Origin: Phymatolithon calcareum
Taxonomy: Eukaryota > Rhodophyta > Florideophyceae > Hapalidiales
NCBI GenBank assembly: GCA_977006965.1
Contig: OZ345353.1
Coordinates: 4,670,478-4,734,477 of the forward strand
DNA length: 64,000 bases
Reading direction: 5' to 3'
Part shown: piece after piece, positions 63,896 to 64,000 of the stretch
How positions within the stretch are numbered: the first letter of the stretch is position 1
How the letters are laid out: every line of letters starts with the position of its first letter
Program-made: the position numbers and the translations under genes
Notes under the pieces: generated by a model
What the model saw: only the letters and a program-made list of their open reading frames with translations
What the model was told of the DNA's origin: nothing
The model's database searches: none

Positions 63896-64000
63896 GGGGG
63901 GGGGGGGGGGTAGTGGTGGAAGTGGAACGTGGAAAAGTGGAAAGTGGACAACGTGGAACGTGGAAAGTGGACACGTGGACAGTGGACAGTGGCACCGTGG
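63896..64000 (+). repeat. G15 run followed by GTGGAA/GTGGAC repeats to the window end
   Basis: A run of 15 G at 63896-63910, then units such as GTGGAAAGTGGACA and GTGGAACGTGGAAA up to the last base. The window ends inside this array. Confidence 0.85.

Noticed and set aside
62379-63995. 538-codon open frame on the minus strand
   Set aside because: It is a translation of the 7-bp repeat arrays in rotating phase (periodic PIPYSLF peptide), not a protein.

Overview
This is nuclear DNA of a eukaryote. The evidence is degenerate non-LTR retrotransposons, short SINE-like insertions with A-rich tails and target-site duplications (TSDs), a DIRS/VanDi-type tyrosine-recombinase element, decayed copies of strictly eukaryotic genes (UPF2, Tra1/TRRAP, GT14 glycosyltransferase, NB-ARC proteins), and a G-rich heptamer array at the right end in telomere orientation. 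Intron-poor genes and mosaic base composition suggest a microbial eukaryote such as an alga or protist. The sequence alone does not fix the lineage. No bacterial operon structure, rRNA gene or CRISPR array was seen.

Layout. 0-9 kb: fragments of non-LTR elements, at least four copies of a CxxC-bearing repeat (family W, one split by a hAT-like MITE), and a GT14 pseudogene in a GC-rich island. 9.9-16.1 kb: NB-ARC pseudogene 1 and a downstream block that recurs inverted at 34.0-37.5 kb next to the intact NB-ARC gene 2. 16.0-18.7 kb: decayed Tra1/TRRAP-like gene (copy 1) with SINE-like insertions. 18.9-27.8 kb: retroelement graveyard plus a UPF2 pseudogene, a nested RNase H-bearing non-LTR element and a long palindrome. 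27.8-30.5 kb: Tra1/TRRAP copy 2. 31-34 kb: little recognisable. 38.4-42.4 kb: GC-rich islands with a second GT14 fragment. 42.8-45.5 kb: more non-LTR fragments and a 35-bp tandem array. 45.8-47.7 kb: Sel1-repeat pseudogene and a trypsin-like/PDZ protease pseudogene. 49.9-52.6 kb: two- or three-ORF tyrosine-recombinase element. 53.9-58.5 kb: repeat X fragments, six 82-bp tandem units, and a long broken Sel1-repeat gene. 60.4-64.0 kb: minisatellite, a decayed GC-rich gene, then the heptamer arrays to the window end.

The genes do not form a pathway. The window looks like a subtelomeric accumulation zone in which host genes were duplicated, interrupted and are decaying. The largest uninterrupted reading frames are NB-ARC 2 (630 aa) and the Gag-like ORF (405 codons). 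Family names used here: nLTR-A is the non-LTR element with RNase H; nLTR-B is the non-LTR element with a distinctive post-RT domain and an AATAAAAAA-type tail; S1-S4 are SINE-like elements; W and X are dispersed repeats.
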